DNA of 64,000 nucleotides from Pseudomonas baltica (GTDB lineage Bacteria; Pseudomonadota; Gammaproteobacteria; Pseudomonadales; Pseudomonadaceae): assembly GCF_031880315.1 (NCBI RefSeq), contig NZ_CP134771.1, positions 5,275,001 to 5,339,000 of the forward strand, given 5' to 3'. Every line of letters begins with the position of its first letter. The stretch's first letter is position 1. The notes below the pieces were generated by a model. It saw only the letters and a program-made list of their open reading frames with translations, ran no database searches and was not told the DNA's origin. This document shows positions 28,257-36,955 of this stretch, piece by piece. The position numbers and the translations under genes were made by a program.

Positions 28257-29162
28257 ATGACTCTTTCTGCAATCACCCCAGTGCTGGACGTGCGCCCGCT
28301 CACCGTGCGCACTGGTGCACAAGTGCACGGCGTGCGCCTGTCCGGCGATCTGCCGGACAGCACCGTGGCGGCCATTCGCGCGGCCTTGCTCAAGCACAAG
28401 GTGCTGTTCTTTCGCGGCCAGTCGCACCTCGACGAAGCCAGCCACGAAGCCTTCACCACGCGCCTTGGTCCGCTGCAAGGGCACCCGGCCCGCGCCGCGT
28501 TGCAAGGCACCCAGGCGACCTTGAACCTCGACAGCCGCGACACCCGCTCCAGCACCTGGCACGCCGACCTGACCTTCCTCAATGCCTTCCCGGCGCTGTC
28601 GGTGCTGCGCGGCGTGGAAATTCCAGAACTGGGTGGCGACACGCTATGGACCAACACCGCGTCGGCCTACGCCCATCTGCCGGAGGTGTTCAAGGGCTTC
28701 GTCGACCAGCTCTGGGCGGTGCATAGCAACGTCTACGACAGCAGCGCACTGGTGCCGGCAGGCTCGGCCACGTCCGCGGCCTTTCATGCGCAACTGTCGA
28801 AGAAAGCGGTGATCGAGACCGAGCATCCGCTGGTCCACGTGCACCCCGAGACCGGCGAGCGTGCCCTGTTGCTCGGCCACTTCATCAAGCGCCTGGTGGG
28901 CTTCAACAGTGCCGATTCGGCGCGCTTGCTGGCGATCCTCCACGACCACGCCACGGCCCACGAGAACATCGTGCGCTGGCGCTGGCAGCAGGGCGACGTG
29001 GCGATCTGGGACAACCGCGCGACCTTGCACAAGGCCGTTGACGATTACAACGATGCCCAGCGCGTGGTGCGCCGGGTGACGGTAAGCGGTACCTTCGCCA
29101 CCGCCATCGATGGTCGTACCAGCGTCACCCGCAGCAGCGACGACAGCGCGGGTGCGGCATGA
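28257..29162 (+). CDS. TauD/TfdA-family Fe(II)/2-oxoglutarate dioxygenase
   Basis: A 301-residue non-heme iron dioxygenase. The iron ligands are readable: His102 and Asp104 in TWHADLTF, and His258 in IWDNRATLHKAVDDY. Arg273 in QRVVRRVTVSG fits as the 2-oxoglutarate anchor. TauD releases sulfite from taurine by hydroxylating the carbon next to sulfur; other members act on alkyl sulfates or aryloxyacids. GGAG lies 12 nt upstream of the ATG, and the gene overlaps the next by 4 bp. With the rhodanese nearby, a role in sulfur scavenging is likely but not proven. Confidence 0.93.
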   Translation: MTLSAITPVLDVRPLTVRTGAQVHGVRLSGDLPDSTVAAIRAALLKHKVLFFRGQSHLDEASHEAFTTRLGPLQGHPARAALQGTQATLNLDSRDTRSSTWHADLTFLNAFPALSVLRGVEIPELGGDTLWTNTASAYAHLPEVFKGFVDQLWAVHSNVYDSSALVPAGSATSAAFHAQLSKKAVIETEHPLVHVHPETGERALLLGHFIKRLVGFNSADSARLLAILHDHATAHENIVRWRWQQGDVAIWDNRATLHKAVDDYNDAQRVVRRVTVSGTFATAIDGRTSVTRSSDDSAGAA

Positions 29163-30382
29163 ACCTCGCACTGAGTGCCGAACAGGCGCGGGTTCAGACG
29201 GTCTCCCGCGAGCTGGCGAGGGAGGCCTTCGCGGCGCGGGCAGGGCATTACGACCAGCTGGCCGAGGTGCCCGTCGACAATATTGCCGACCTGCGTAGCC
29301 AGGGCCTGTTGGGCCTGGTCATCGGTCGCGATGTCGGCGGTGCCGGTGGGGGTATCCAGGGCGATGATCCGCTGGCCTATCTGCTGGCCCTGGAGCAAAT
29401 CGCCCAAGTGTGCCTGGCGACCAGTCACTGCCTGCAAGTGCACAGCCACGCGGCGCACTACATCGACCAGACAGCGACGCTCGAGCAGCGTCAGCGCATC
29501 CTCGGTGACGTCATCGACAACGGCGTGCTGATGACCACCCTGGGCAGTGAGCCAGGGCGCACTGCCCGTGGCGCGCGCAACCAGACCACCGCCCAGGCCG
29601 TGGATGGCGGTTGGCGACTGGACGGCGTGAAGAACTATGCAACCTTGGCCAGCGCGTCGAAGTACCTGCTGGTGCTGGCCGATGGCGCCTTCGATGAGTC
29701 GGCCACGCCGGTCAGCCCGCAAGGCGAACGTTTCGTCGCTCACCAGCGGATCGCCGTGGCAGTACCGGTGGCGGCGCACGGGGTGAGTTTCGTCGAAGGC
29801 TCATGGGATCCGCTGGGCATGCGTGCGGCGGTCAGCCCGACGGTCAAGTTCGACGCAGTGCAGGTCGGTTGGGCCGACACCATCGGGGCCTGCAACCAGC
29901 ACTTTGCCGGGCAATGGTCGGTCAAGGCCGACCTCGGTTTTGCGGCGCAATACGTCGGCGCCGCCGAAGGCATCCTGCAATTGGCGATCACCGCCATCAA
30001 TCGTCGCGGCACCACCGATGACCCACACGTGCAGCGTCATCTCGGGCGCCTGCGCTTCGCCATCGACGGTGCACGCGGGTTGCTGTATCGCGCGGCCTGG
30101 TTGTGGACCCAGGCCGACCAGGTGGCTGCGGCGCAAGCCTCGCTCGGCGCCAAGCACCAGGCCATCGACGTTGCCCAGCAGTTGCTCGACGTGGTGGTGC
30201 AGATCGTCGGCCCCAGTCATTTTGGCCCCGGCTCGCCGCTGGTCCGGCAATACCGCGACCTGCGTTTCCTGACCATGCGCGAGCACCTGGACCGCACCGC
30301 CGCGCAAGTCGGCACGGAGCTGCTGCAAGGCCCGAACGCCGCCGCCAGTGCTGCCCTCAAAATATGGGAGCATGGCGCATGA
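29159..30382 (+). CDS. Acyl-CoA dehydrogenase-fold oxidoreductase (SfnB/DszC-like)
   Basis: A 407-residue flavoprotein with the acyl-CoA dehydrogenase fold. The segment MTTLGSEPGRTARGAR (about residues 124-139) is of the same kind as in the protein at 15829 and in SfnB/DszC-like sulfur-acquisition enzymes, and VKNYATLASASKYLLVLAD (about 157-175) follows. The C-terminal part has RQYRDLRFLTMREHLDRTAAQVG. It starts in an ATGA overlap with the TauD-like gene and ends in another with the aldolase-like gene. It probably uses flavin to oxidise a heteroatom or C-H bond; the substrate is unknown. Confidence 0.85.
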   Translation: MNLALSAEQARVQTVSRELAREAFAARAGHYDQLAEVPVDNIADLRSQGLLGLVIGRDVGGAGGGIQGDDPLAYLLALEQIAQVCLATSHCLQVHSHAAHYIDQTATLEQRQRILGDVIDNGVLMTTLGSEPGRTARGARNQTTAQAVDGGWRLDGVKNYATLASASKYLLVLADGAFDESATPVSPQGERFVAHQRIAVAVPVAAHGVSFVEGSWDPLGMRAAVSPTVKFDAVQVGWADTIGACNQHFAGQWSVKADLGFAAQYVGAAEGILQLAITAINRRGTTDDPHVQRHLGRLRFAIDGARGLLYRAAWLWTQADQVAAAQASLGAKHQAIDVAQQLLDVVVQIVGPSHFGPGSPLVRQYRDLRFLTMREHLDRTAAQVGTELLQGPNAAASAALKIWEHGA

Positions 30383-31158
30383 GCCGCACGCCGTTGTCAC
30401 CGCCGGCGCCCGCCGGTATGTCCGAGGTCGAATGGGCCGCCCGCCTGGACCTCGCTGCGGCGTATCGGCTGGGAGCGCAGATGGGCTGGAGCGATCTGCT
30501 GGGCACGCACTTTTCGATGCGCATTCCCGGCACTGTCGACGAATACCTGGTCAATCCCTATGGGCTGTTCTTCGAAGAAATCACCGCCTCGTCATTGATC
30601 CGCATCAACACCTGCGGCGAGATCAACGGGCAGTCGGAATACGGCGTCAACAAGGCCGCCGATGTGATTCACGGCGGTCTGTACGCGGCTCATCCTCAGG
30701 CGCAGGCGGCGATCCATCTGCACTCGGTGGCGGGTACGGGTGTGGCCAGTCAGCACGACGGCCTGCTGCCGGCTTCGCAAAGCGCGCTGATGATCCTCAG
30801 CCGCGTGCGTTATTACGACTACACCGGTGCCAGGCTGGACCGCGAGGAATGCGCGCGCATGGCGGCCGCGGTCGGCAACGGGCAGATCCTCATGCTGCGC
30901 AACCACGGCACCCTGACCGTGGGCGCCAGCCTGGGCGAAGCCTTTTGCCTGATGGTGCGCCTGGAACGTGCCTGTGCCATTCAACTGGCTGCCCAGGCGG
31001 GTGGTCGGTTGCGCGAGATCGATCCGCTGCAGGTGGAGGAGAGCATTCGCTTCGGCGCCTCGATCTACAGCGAACAGAGTTGGTCGCCACGGGCCAAGGT
31101 CGAGTGGGCGGCGTTCAGGCGCAAGATCGATCGTGAAGATCCGGGGTATGCGGTTTGA
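30379..31158 (+). CDS. Class II aldolase/adducin family protein
   Basis: A 259-residue protein of the class II (zinc) aldolase/adducin family. Metal-binding histidines are readable as His113 and His115 in AIHLHSVAG and His176 in RNHGTLT. Members include fuculose- and ribulose-phosphate aldolases and MtnB, a methylthioribulose dehydratase in sulfur salvage, and also non-sugar lyases. The start is the ATG of an ATGA overlap; a longer frame runs back inside the upstream gene. It is the last plus-strand gene of the operon. Confidence 0.88.
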   Translation: MSRTPLSPPAPAGMSEVEWAARLDLAAAYRLGAQMGWSDLLGTHFSMRIPGTVDEYLVNPYGLFFEEITASSLIRINTCGEINGQSEYGVNKAADVIHGGLYAAHPQAQAAIHLHSVAGTGVASQHDGLLPASQSALMILSRVRYYDYTGARLDREECARMAAAVGNGQILMLRNHGTLTVGASLGEAFCLMVRLERACAIQLAAQAGGRLREIDPLQVEESIRFGASIYSEQSWSPRAKVEWAAFRRKIDREDPGYAV

Positions 31159-31243
31159 TGTTGGCCTGGTCCGTAGTCTTTGGCGTCAGCCAGGCCGAAT
31201 CCTTGCTCGCGAAGAGGCCATTCGCCGCACCGCTCAATCGCCG

Positions 31244-32923
31244 TCATGCACCTGCGCGTGACGGCACCAACAACCCCCGAATGATCACATCATTGAGCGG
31301 ATCACGGGCCAGTTGATCGAGCAGGTCGACCTCCCAGTTCAGATACTTTTTCACCGCCCCAAGCATGTCACCGATGGTCTGCTGAGGCGGTGTCCACACA
31401 TCGACGAAATGCGCGACGTCGGCGGGGCCGTTGATCTGCGAGGCCATGGTTGGCAGCCCGGCCGCTTGCCAGGCCAGATTGCCGCCAGCAAGGGCAAACA
31501 ACCGGGATACCCGTTCGGGGCTCTCGGCCACCAGATACTCCGCCGCCACCCGAGACAAGCGCCCGTCTTCGCAGGTGAGCACCAGTGGCTGGTCGGCGCT
31601 GAAACTCTCCAGTAGCTCTGGCAACTGGCTGCGCAGCGCCCATTGGCTGCCGGGAATATGCGCCTTGCGGTAGGCCGGGCTCAGTGACAGGTCGATGACC
31701 GTTGGGCGCGCGCGTTCGTTGTCGGCCTGCAGGGCACTGGCCAATTGCGCCGCTTCGAGTACGATGATCTGCGCCTGCCGGGCCTGGCGTACCGCAGCGG
31801 GGGGGGCGCCCTGGACGTGGGCTTCGGGCAACTCGTTGTGGGCGATAATGCCGACCTCGAAACTGCCCAGTTGCGCCAGCCAGAACGCCGTCTGCCGGGC
31901 ACGCACCAAGCTGGCGTCGTCGATCAGCACGATGCGCGCGTTCCACACCGGCGCATGCACGTCGATCGCCTGCAACACCTGACCGCCGGAAACATTACGC
32001 GCCAGCGGATGGTGGCCGGCGGCATAGCTGGGTGCCTCGCGCAGATCCAGCACGTACAGGGTGCGTTGCGGGTCGGCTTGCCAGCGCTGCAATAGTTCGG
32101 CGGACAGCAGCGTGGTGGGCGTCTGCCCCTCCCATTGGCGGGCCGCGTGTTCAGCCCAGGCCAAGGCATCGGTGCTGGGTTGGGCGTGGGCGCCGATCGC
32201 GCCATATTGCAGATCGATGCCATCCAGGCGCAGGCCGCCGGTGCCGTTGCGCAGGGAGAATACCGGGTTGGGCACGCCGGCGCTGATCAGCGCCTGGGCG
32301 CCGACTATGCTGCGGGTACGGCCACCGCAGCTGACCACCAGCGTGGTGCGCGGGTTGGGGGCGATGTCGCGCACGTTGCGGATCAGTTCGGCGCCCGGCA
32401 CCGACAGCGCGCCGGGCACGGTGCTGTGGTGGTATTCCTCATAGGGGCGGCTGTCGAGCACCAGGATGTCTTCGCCGCGGGATTGGCGGGCGAACAGCTC
32501 GGTGGCGCAGATGGCCGGGGTGCCGAAATCATGCTCGATCCGTTCGGCGAAGGCTTTGCTGCGCACGTTGAAACCGTCGTACAGCGTTAGCCCCGCCGCC
32601 TGCCAGCCCTGGATACCGCCATCGAGAATGCTCAGATCGCTGTAGCCCAGTTGCCGCAAGCGCTGCACCGCCTGCTCGGCCAGTTCGCCGTGGTGGTCGA
32701 CGATGACGATGGGGGTTTGCAGGCGTGGCAAGGCCGTGGCCACGCTGAGTTCCAGGCGCTGCAGGGGCAGGTTGGTGGACAGCAGGATCAGTTGTTCGGC
32801 ATAGGCGTGTTGCTCGCGCACATCGATCACGGCGATTTCGCCCTGGCCCTGGCTGGCGGCGCGCACGCGGTCGGCCAGGTTGGTGGTGCTGATCAAAGGG
32901 GTCGGGGAGGTCACAGGCGTCAA
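31244..32923 (-). CDS. Four-domain rhodanese-type sulfurtransferase
   Basis: A 559-residue protein built from four rhodanese homology domains, about residues 10-112, 135-235, 265-380 and 390-495, each with a VIDVRE- or VLDSRP-like strand. Domains 2 and 4 keep the active cysteine that carries persulfide sulfur (Cys199 in VVSCGGRTR; Cys451 in LTCEDGRLSR). Domains 1 and 3 have aspartate at the loop start (IVIVDHHGE, IVLIDDASL) and look catalytically dead. No signal peptide is seen. It is convergent with the TauD/aldolase operon, 85 bp away. It probably handles sulfane sulfur or sulfite/thiosulfate from that pathway, which is an inference from context. Confidence 0.92.
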   Translation of the reverse strand: MTPVTSPTPLISTTNLADRVRAASQGQGEIAVIDVREQHAYAEQLILLSTNLPLQRLELSVATALPRLQTPIVIVDHHGELAEQAVQRLRQLGYSDLSILDGGIQGWQAAGLTLYDGFNVRSKAFAERIEHDFGTPAICATELFARQSRGEDILVLDSRPYEEYHHSTVPGALSVPGAELIRNVRDIAPNPRTTLVVSCGGRTRSIVGAQALISAGVPNPVFSLRNGTGGLRLDGIDLQYGAIGAHAQPSTDALAWAEHAARQWEGQTPTTLLSAELLQRWQADPQRTLYVLDLREAPSYAAGHHPLARNVSGGQVLQAIDVHAPVWNARIVLIDDASLVRARQTAFWLAQLGSFEVGIIAHNELPEAHVQGAPPAAVRQARQAQIIVLEAAQLASALQADNERARPTVIDLSLSPAYRKAHIPGSQWALRSQLPELLESFSADQPLVLTCEDGRLSRVAAEYLVAESPERVSRLFALAGGNLAWQAAGLPTMASQINGPADVAHFVDVWTPPQQTIGDMLGAVKKYLNWEVDLLDQLARDPLNDVIIRGLLVPSRAGA

Positions 32924-33317
32924 ACTCCAAACGTTGGCTATTCAGTGATCTGTAGCGAGGCGCGCGCGGCATGCTTGGGAATTGCGCTGGCGCATCTGTG
33001 CCGGCTGGGATTTTCTAAGGGCGAGGTTAACGGCGCTGCAACCTTTCTGTCCAAGGCCTGTGCAGCATAAGAGCCAACAAAAAGTTCGGATGCTGACTGG
33101 CGCTCCAGACGATCCAGGGTGCCGTTAGCGCATGCCATCGAGCGGCATCCGTTGTTCGCAAAAAAGATCGATGCCATACGGCGCTCCAAAACGTGACCTG
33201 GGCTACAAAAAGGCCATTTGCTCACAGCCGCCACTGAACGTATCCCCCATAACTCGGTCCGATCCAACTCAAGAGACCGCGCTTGCGGCGTCTGGATCGG
33301 GGATCGGGGGGAAATCA
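32924..33317. other. Intergenic region, no gene seen
   Basis: 394 bp between the rhodanese start and a hypothetical gene. No open frame looks coding. One 8-bp perfect inverted repeat, CCGATCCA (33259-33266) and TGGATCGG (33293-33300), lies just before the ribosome site of the next gene and could be an operator. Confidence 0.5.
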
Positions 33318-33782
33318 ATGGATACGCAACGACTGTCGCTGATGGTGGAGATGCTGGATGAGTTGGCGACCGGCCGTTGGTATGCGTCCCGTCCAGGGTT
33401 CATCACCGCGACCCGGCGCCAGCCGACGTTTTTGCCGGACCTGTGGATCGCCAATGTCGACCATCCATTGGGCGCGTCCGGCTGCGCCGTAGGGTTCGCC
33501 TGCCTCGACAGCCGCTTTGTCGGTCTGAACCTGCGTGATCTCGAACCGACCACCCGCGCGCCTTCCTTGGTGCCCGGTTATCCACCCCGACTGGCCAGCG
33601 GCTGGGACGCGGTGTGCGTGTACTTCGGGCTGGAAGTCGAGATGGCTCGCTGGCTGTTCGGCGCGGAGGGCAACCCGCAGTCCTGGGCGCAGGTGCGCGA
33701 CTGGCTGCGCATGGTGCTCGAGTGCGCGGCGCGCGAGCAGGCCCGGGCGGCGCCTATGGCGAGCTTGAGAGCCGCGGGCTGA
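33318..33782 (+). CDS. Hypothetical protein
   Basis: A 154-residue soluble protein I do not recognise. The ATG at 33318 has a purine-rich GGGGGGAAA just upstream, and the longer upstream frame has no family-like sequence. It is rich in Trp and Arg, without signal peptide or membrane segment. It contains RQPTFLPDLWIANVDHPLG (about residues 34-52) and ends in a helical segment with WAQVRDWLRMVLECAAREQA. It stands alone between the rhodanese gene and a decayed region, so context gives no function. Confidence 0.7.
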   Translation: MDTQRLSLMVEMLDELATGRWYASRPGFITATRRQPTFLPDLWIANVDHPLGASGCAVGFACLDSRFVGLNLRDLEPTTRAPSLVPGYPPRLASGWDAVCVYFGLEVEMARWLFGAEGNPQSWAQVRDWLRMVLECAAREQARAAPMASLRAAG

Positions 33783-34125
33783 GCGGTTGATGGGACGTGC
33801 CGAGTGGCATGTCGCGACGTGCAGCTCGCCTTCGGCGCATCATCGGATTGATGTTCATTCAGTGGCGGCAGTTGCCGGCCTGTCCGCCGCTTGCACTGAA
33901 TCTTTGAACGAACCGCGTTGCGTATAAGCCAGATAGGCAGAACGGCGGTGCTCGCGGCATCGCCAAGCAGGCCAATGCGGTGGTGATTTCGGTGGATTAC
34001 CGGCTGGCGCCTGAACACACGTTTCCCGCGGCGCATGACGATGCCTTGGCCGTCTACAAGTGGATCCCGCTCGATCTGCCGATAGTAGGGAGAATGGCGG
34101 CGTCACCGGGCGCCGCCGTTACCGA
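33783..34125. other. Intergenic region with a gene remnant
   Basis: 343 bp without an intact gene. The middle holds the hydrolase remnant described separately. Near the right end GGCGGCG (34096-34102) and CGCCGCC (34111-34117) form a 7-bp hairpin past the 3' end of the binding-protein gene; it lacks a T-run, so it is at best a weak terminator. Confidence 0.6.
33941..34080 (+). pseudogene. Alpha/beta hydrolase fold-3 (HSL-type) remnant
   Basis: One frame reads GGARGIAKQANAVVISVDYR then LAPEHTFPAAHDDALAVYKW, the highly conserved block of hormone-sensitive-lipase-type esterases (VDYRLAPEHPFPAA). The HGGG oxyanion motif that should precede it and the GDSAGG nucleophile motif that should follow are both absent, and no start codon or ribosome site is present. 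It is about 45 codons of a gene that is normally about 300. It sits beside another broken gene, marking a zone of deletion. Confidence 0.8.
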
Positions 34126-35046
34126 TCAGGGATTGAGAAATTTCTGGTAGTTGTCCAGGGTGATCAACTGGTAGGGGATGGTGACCTCAGGCGTGTAGTT
34201 TTCCTTGCGGGCCATTTTCAGCGCGAGGTCGATGGAACCCACGGCCTGGCCTTTGTTGTCCTGATACACCGTGACTACCAGTTGGCCTTGCTTGATCGCT
34301 TGCAGCCCGGCTGCGCCACCGTCGCTGCCGGCTACCAGGATGTCCTTGCCCGGTTGTTTGCCGGCCTGGGCGATGGCCATGGCAGCGCCGATGGCCATCT
34401 CATCGGCATTGGCCGCCACCGCGTCGATCCGCTTGCCCGAGATGATCCAGTTGCTCATCAGGTCGATGGCTTTGCTGCGCTGCCACTCGGCGGACTGTTC
34501 TTCGACGATGTGGATTTCCGGGTACTTTTTCAGCACCTCTTTCACGCCCTGGGTGCGATTGTGCGTGGCGTTGTTGGACAAAAGCCCGAGCATGATCGCC
34601 AGGTTGCCTTTGCCGCCCATCTTGTCAGCCAGGTATTGCATCTGCAGTTCGCCGGCCTTGACCTCGTCCGAACCGATATAACCGACCCCGGCCGGCAGCA
34701 CGGCGGCGTCGGGGCGCCGGTTGACGTACACCAGCGGGATTTTTGCCTGGGTGGCGTCGGTGGTCATCTTGGCGGTGGCGGCCGTGTCCACCGGATTAAC
34801 GATGATTGCGTCGACGTTCTGGCTGGTGAAGTTCTGCACCTGATTGAGCTGGCGCACCACGTCGCCCTGAGCATCCTCGAACTGCAGAGTGACGCCGGGC
34901 AGTTCCTTGGCGTGAGCGGCCATGTAGTCACGCATCTGCGCGAGGAACACGTCGTCCACCTGGGCGATGCTGACGCCGATGCGCACATCGGCGAGGGCCC
35001 AGGGTGTGAAGGCGAGAAAGACGAGAGCCAGCAGGCTTTTTTTCAT
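34126..35046 (-). CDS. Sugar (inositol/ribose-type) ABC substrate-binding protein
   Basis: A 306-residue periplasmic binding protein of the ribose/galactose/inositol type. The start at 35046 (MKKSLLALVFLAF) gives a clean signal peptide with cleavage after ALA, and AGGA lies 8 nt upstream. The mature sequence starts DVRIGVSIAQVDDVF and contains VDAIIVNPVDTAAT and ILVAGSDGGAAGLQAIKQGQ, typical of the family. There is no permease or ATPase gene next to it, so it is an orphan. The divergent neighbour is a broken inositol dehydrogenase gene, which points to myo-inositol as the original ligand. Confidence 0.88.
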   Translation of the reverse strand: MKKSLLALVFLAFTPWALADVRIGVSIAQVDDVFLAQMRDYMAAHAKELPGVTLQFEDAQGDVVRQLNQVQNFTSQNVDAIIVNPVDTAATAKMTTDATQAKIPLVYVNRRPDAAVLPAGVGYIGSDEVKAGELQMQYLADKMGGKGNLAIMLGLLSNNATHNRTQGVKEVLKKYPEIHIVEEQSAEWQRSKAIDLMSNWIISGKRIDAVAANADEMAIGAAMAIAQAGKQPGKDILVAGSDGGAAGLQAIKQGQLVVTVYQDNKGQAVGSIDLALKMARKENYTPEVTIPYQLITLDNYQKFLNP

Positions 35047-35207
35047 GGGTGCGGTCCTGATTCTTGTTGTTGTGGAGGCGCTGGGTGAAGCGGTACGTAC
35101 AGAGTGCATGGCGAGCTTGCGCAACTGAGACTAGCACTGCGATGGGCTCATATTGACCCGATAACACCTCAAGATAACCTCACAACAAGAACAGCAGGAC
35201 AGCCACC

Positions 35208-35424
35208 ATGCTCAGATGCGCCGCGCTCGGTGCCGGGCGCATCGGCAGGATTCACGCCGCCGATCGCTGCCAACCCGCAGGCACGACGGGTGCTGATTGC
35301 CGATCCATGGCGGGCCGGCGTCGACGAGTTGACAGCGCAGCCCGGGTGCAACGGGCTTTACGACTGTGCCGCGGCATTGGCCCGTGACGACATCGACACG
35401 GTGATGGCTCTACACGGGTGGTAG
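35208..35424 (+). pseudogene. Truncated, frameshifted Gfo/Idh/MocA dehydrogenase (inositol 2-dehydrogenase-like)
   Basis: The ATG at 35208, with AGGAC upstream, opens MLRCAALGAGRIGRIHAA, the NAD-binding start of IolG-type dehydrogenases. The frame then breaks near 35260. The sequence continues in the next frame as IAANPQARRVLIADPWRAG and YDCAAALARDDIDTV, the next family blocks, and ends at a stop at 35422-35424. Only about 70 of some 335 residues remain, and the catalytic lysine and C-terminal domain are gone. The gene is clearly inactive. Confidence 0.85.
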
Positions 35425-35543
35425 CTTGGGGGAAAGATGCTTTTTTATAACTATAAGAAATAACGGGGTGATAAAAAGTATTTATGTCGTACCTAATGAA
35501 AATGCTAAAAATGCATTTTCTAATCGGCAACGGCAGATCCCCA

Positions 35544-36851
35544 ATGGCAAAGCGACAAATCAAACTCGGCGTTGTCCCGTACGGCGCTGGCGGCCCTGGC
35601 CAGCACAAGCTGTGGCTCGATACCGATCTTCCGGTCGACGCCAGCGTCAGCATTGACTGGTTCGTCGATATCGCCCGTCAGGCCGAAGCCGCGCGTTACG
35701 ATTTGTTGTTCGTGGTCGACAGCCAGTTCATCACCAAGGACTCGCCGCCCCATTACCTCAATCGCCTGGAGCCCCTGACCTTGCTCTCGGCCCTCGCCAT
35801 GGCCACCCAGCACCTGGGTCTGGTCGGTACCCTGACCACCTCCTACAACGACCCCTTCAACGTGGCGCGACGGCTGGCCTCGCTGGACCTGATCAGCAAG
35901 GGCCGCGCCGGCTGGAACGTAGTCACCAGCGGCGACGCGGGCACTGCTGGCAATTACAGCAAGGACGAACACTACGACTACGACACCCGCTACGGCCGTG
36001 CGCTGGAGCACGTGCGCGTGGTGCAGGGGCTGTGGAAATCCTACGAGAAAGATGCGTTCCCCTATAACCGTGAAACGGCGCAGTTCCTCGATAACGACAA
36101 ATTGCACGCGCTCAATCACAAGGGCGAGCATTTCAGCGTGGTCGGGCCGCTGAATATCCAGCGCTCACCGCAGGGCGAGCCGGTGATTTTTCAGGCCGGG
36201 GATTCGGAACAGGGCCGCGACCTGGGCGCGAACATCGCCGATGCAGTATTCACCCACGCCGCCAGCTTCGAGCAAGGGCAGGCGTTTTATCGGGACATCA
36301 AAAGCCGCGCCGAGCGCCAGGGCCGCGACCCCGAGCAGATCGTCATCCTGCCCGGTTTTCAGGTGTACGTCGGCGACACCGATGCCCACGCCCGCGAGAT
36401 CGAAGCCCACTACCATGCCCAGGATCACGACTTCGACCTGGCGTTGGGCGAGTTCGGTCGCAACTTCGGCTGGCACGACTTCCGCCAGTACGACCTTGAT
36501 GCGCCGTTCCCGGTGCAAGCGCTGGAGTACGCAAAAAAGAGTTTCTACACCGGCGCCAAGCGCATCACCGAGCTGGCGGCGGGGCGTGATTACAGCCTGC
36601 GCCAGACCATCGAGTTCGTCAGCCAGCTGAAACCGCGGCCGTTCGTGGGCTCGGCGCAGACCGTAGCCAACGAGATGATCCGCTGGTTCGAAGGACGCGC
36701 GTTGGACGGTTTCAATATCTCCGTGAGCCACCCGGCACAGTTTCGCCGCTTCAACGAAGAGGTGTTGCCTATCCTGCAGGAGCGCGGGGTGTTCCGTCGG
36801 GAGTACGAGGCCACGACGTTGCGCGGTAATCTGGGCTTGCCGATCCGCTAA
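35544..36851 (+). CDS. LLM-class FMN-dependent monooxygenase (NtaA/DmoA family)
   Basis: A 435-residue luciferase-like monooxygenase of the same subgroup as the one at 16993. It shows RQIKLGVVPYGAGGPGQHKLW at the start, LSALAMATQHLGLVGTLTTSYNDPFNVARR (about residues 77-106), GRAGWNVVTSGDAGTAGNYS and EPVIFQAGDSEQGRDLGANIADAVF. The ATG at 35544 (MAKRQIKLG) is preferred over ATGs from 35484 on, since the extra residues are encoded in AT-rich, probably promoter DNA. It stands alone, with a terminator after it and no reductase beside it. The substrate is unknown. Confidence 0.88.
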   Translation: MAKRQIKLGVVPYGAGGPGQHKLWLDTDLPVDASVSIDWFVDIARQAEAARYDLLFVVDSQFITKDSPPHYLNRLEPLTLLSALAMATQHLGLVGTLTTSYNDPFNVARRLASLDLISKGRAGWNVVTSGDAGTAGNYSKDEHYDYDTRYGRALEHVRVVQGLWKSYEKDAFPYNRETAQFLDNDKLHALNHKGEHFSVVGPLNIQRSPQGEPVIFQAGDSEQGRDLGANIADAVFTHAASFEQGQAFYRDIKSRAERQGRDPEQIVILPGFQVYVGDTDAHAREIEAHYHAQDHDFDLALGEFGRNFGWHDFRQYDLDAPFPVQALEYAKKSFYTGAKRITELAAGRDYSLRQTIEFVSQLKPRPFVGSAQTVANEMIRWFEGRALDGFNISVSHPAQFRRFNEEVLPILQERGVFRREYEATTLRGNLGLPIR

Positions 36852-36872
36852 AAACGCGGCGCTCGTTTACGC

Positions 36873-36910
36873 AAAAGCTCCGGCAGTGTGAATTGCCGGG
36901 GCTTTTGAAT
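36873..36910 (+). terminator. Rho-independent terminator after the LLM monooxygenase gene
   Basis: AAAAGCTCCGGCA (36873-36885) pairs with TGCCGGGGCTTTT (36894-36906) through one G-T pair, around an 8-nt loop and ending in a T-run. It lies 21 bp after the monooxygenase stop and can also serve the convergent lipoprotein gene. Confidence 0.85.
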
Positions 36911-36955
36911 TCAGCGACACCCGCGTTGCGTGTGCTGGACGTCAATGCCTGAGCT

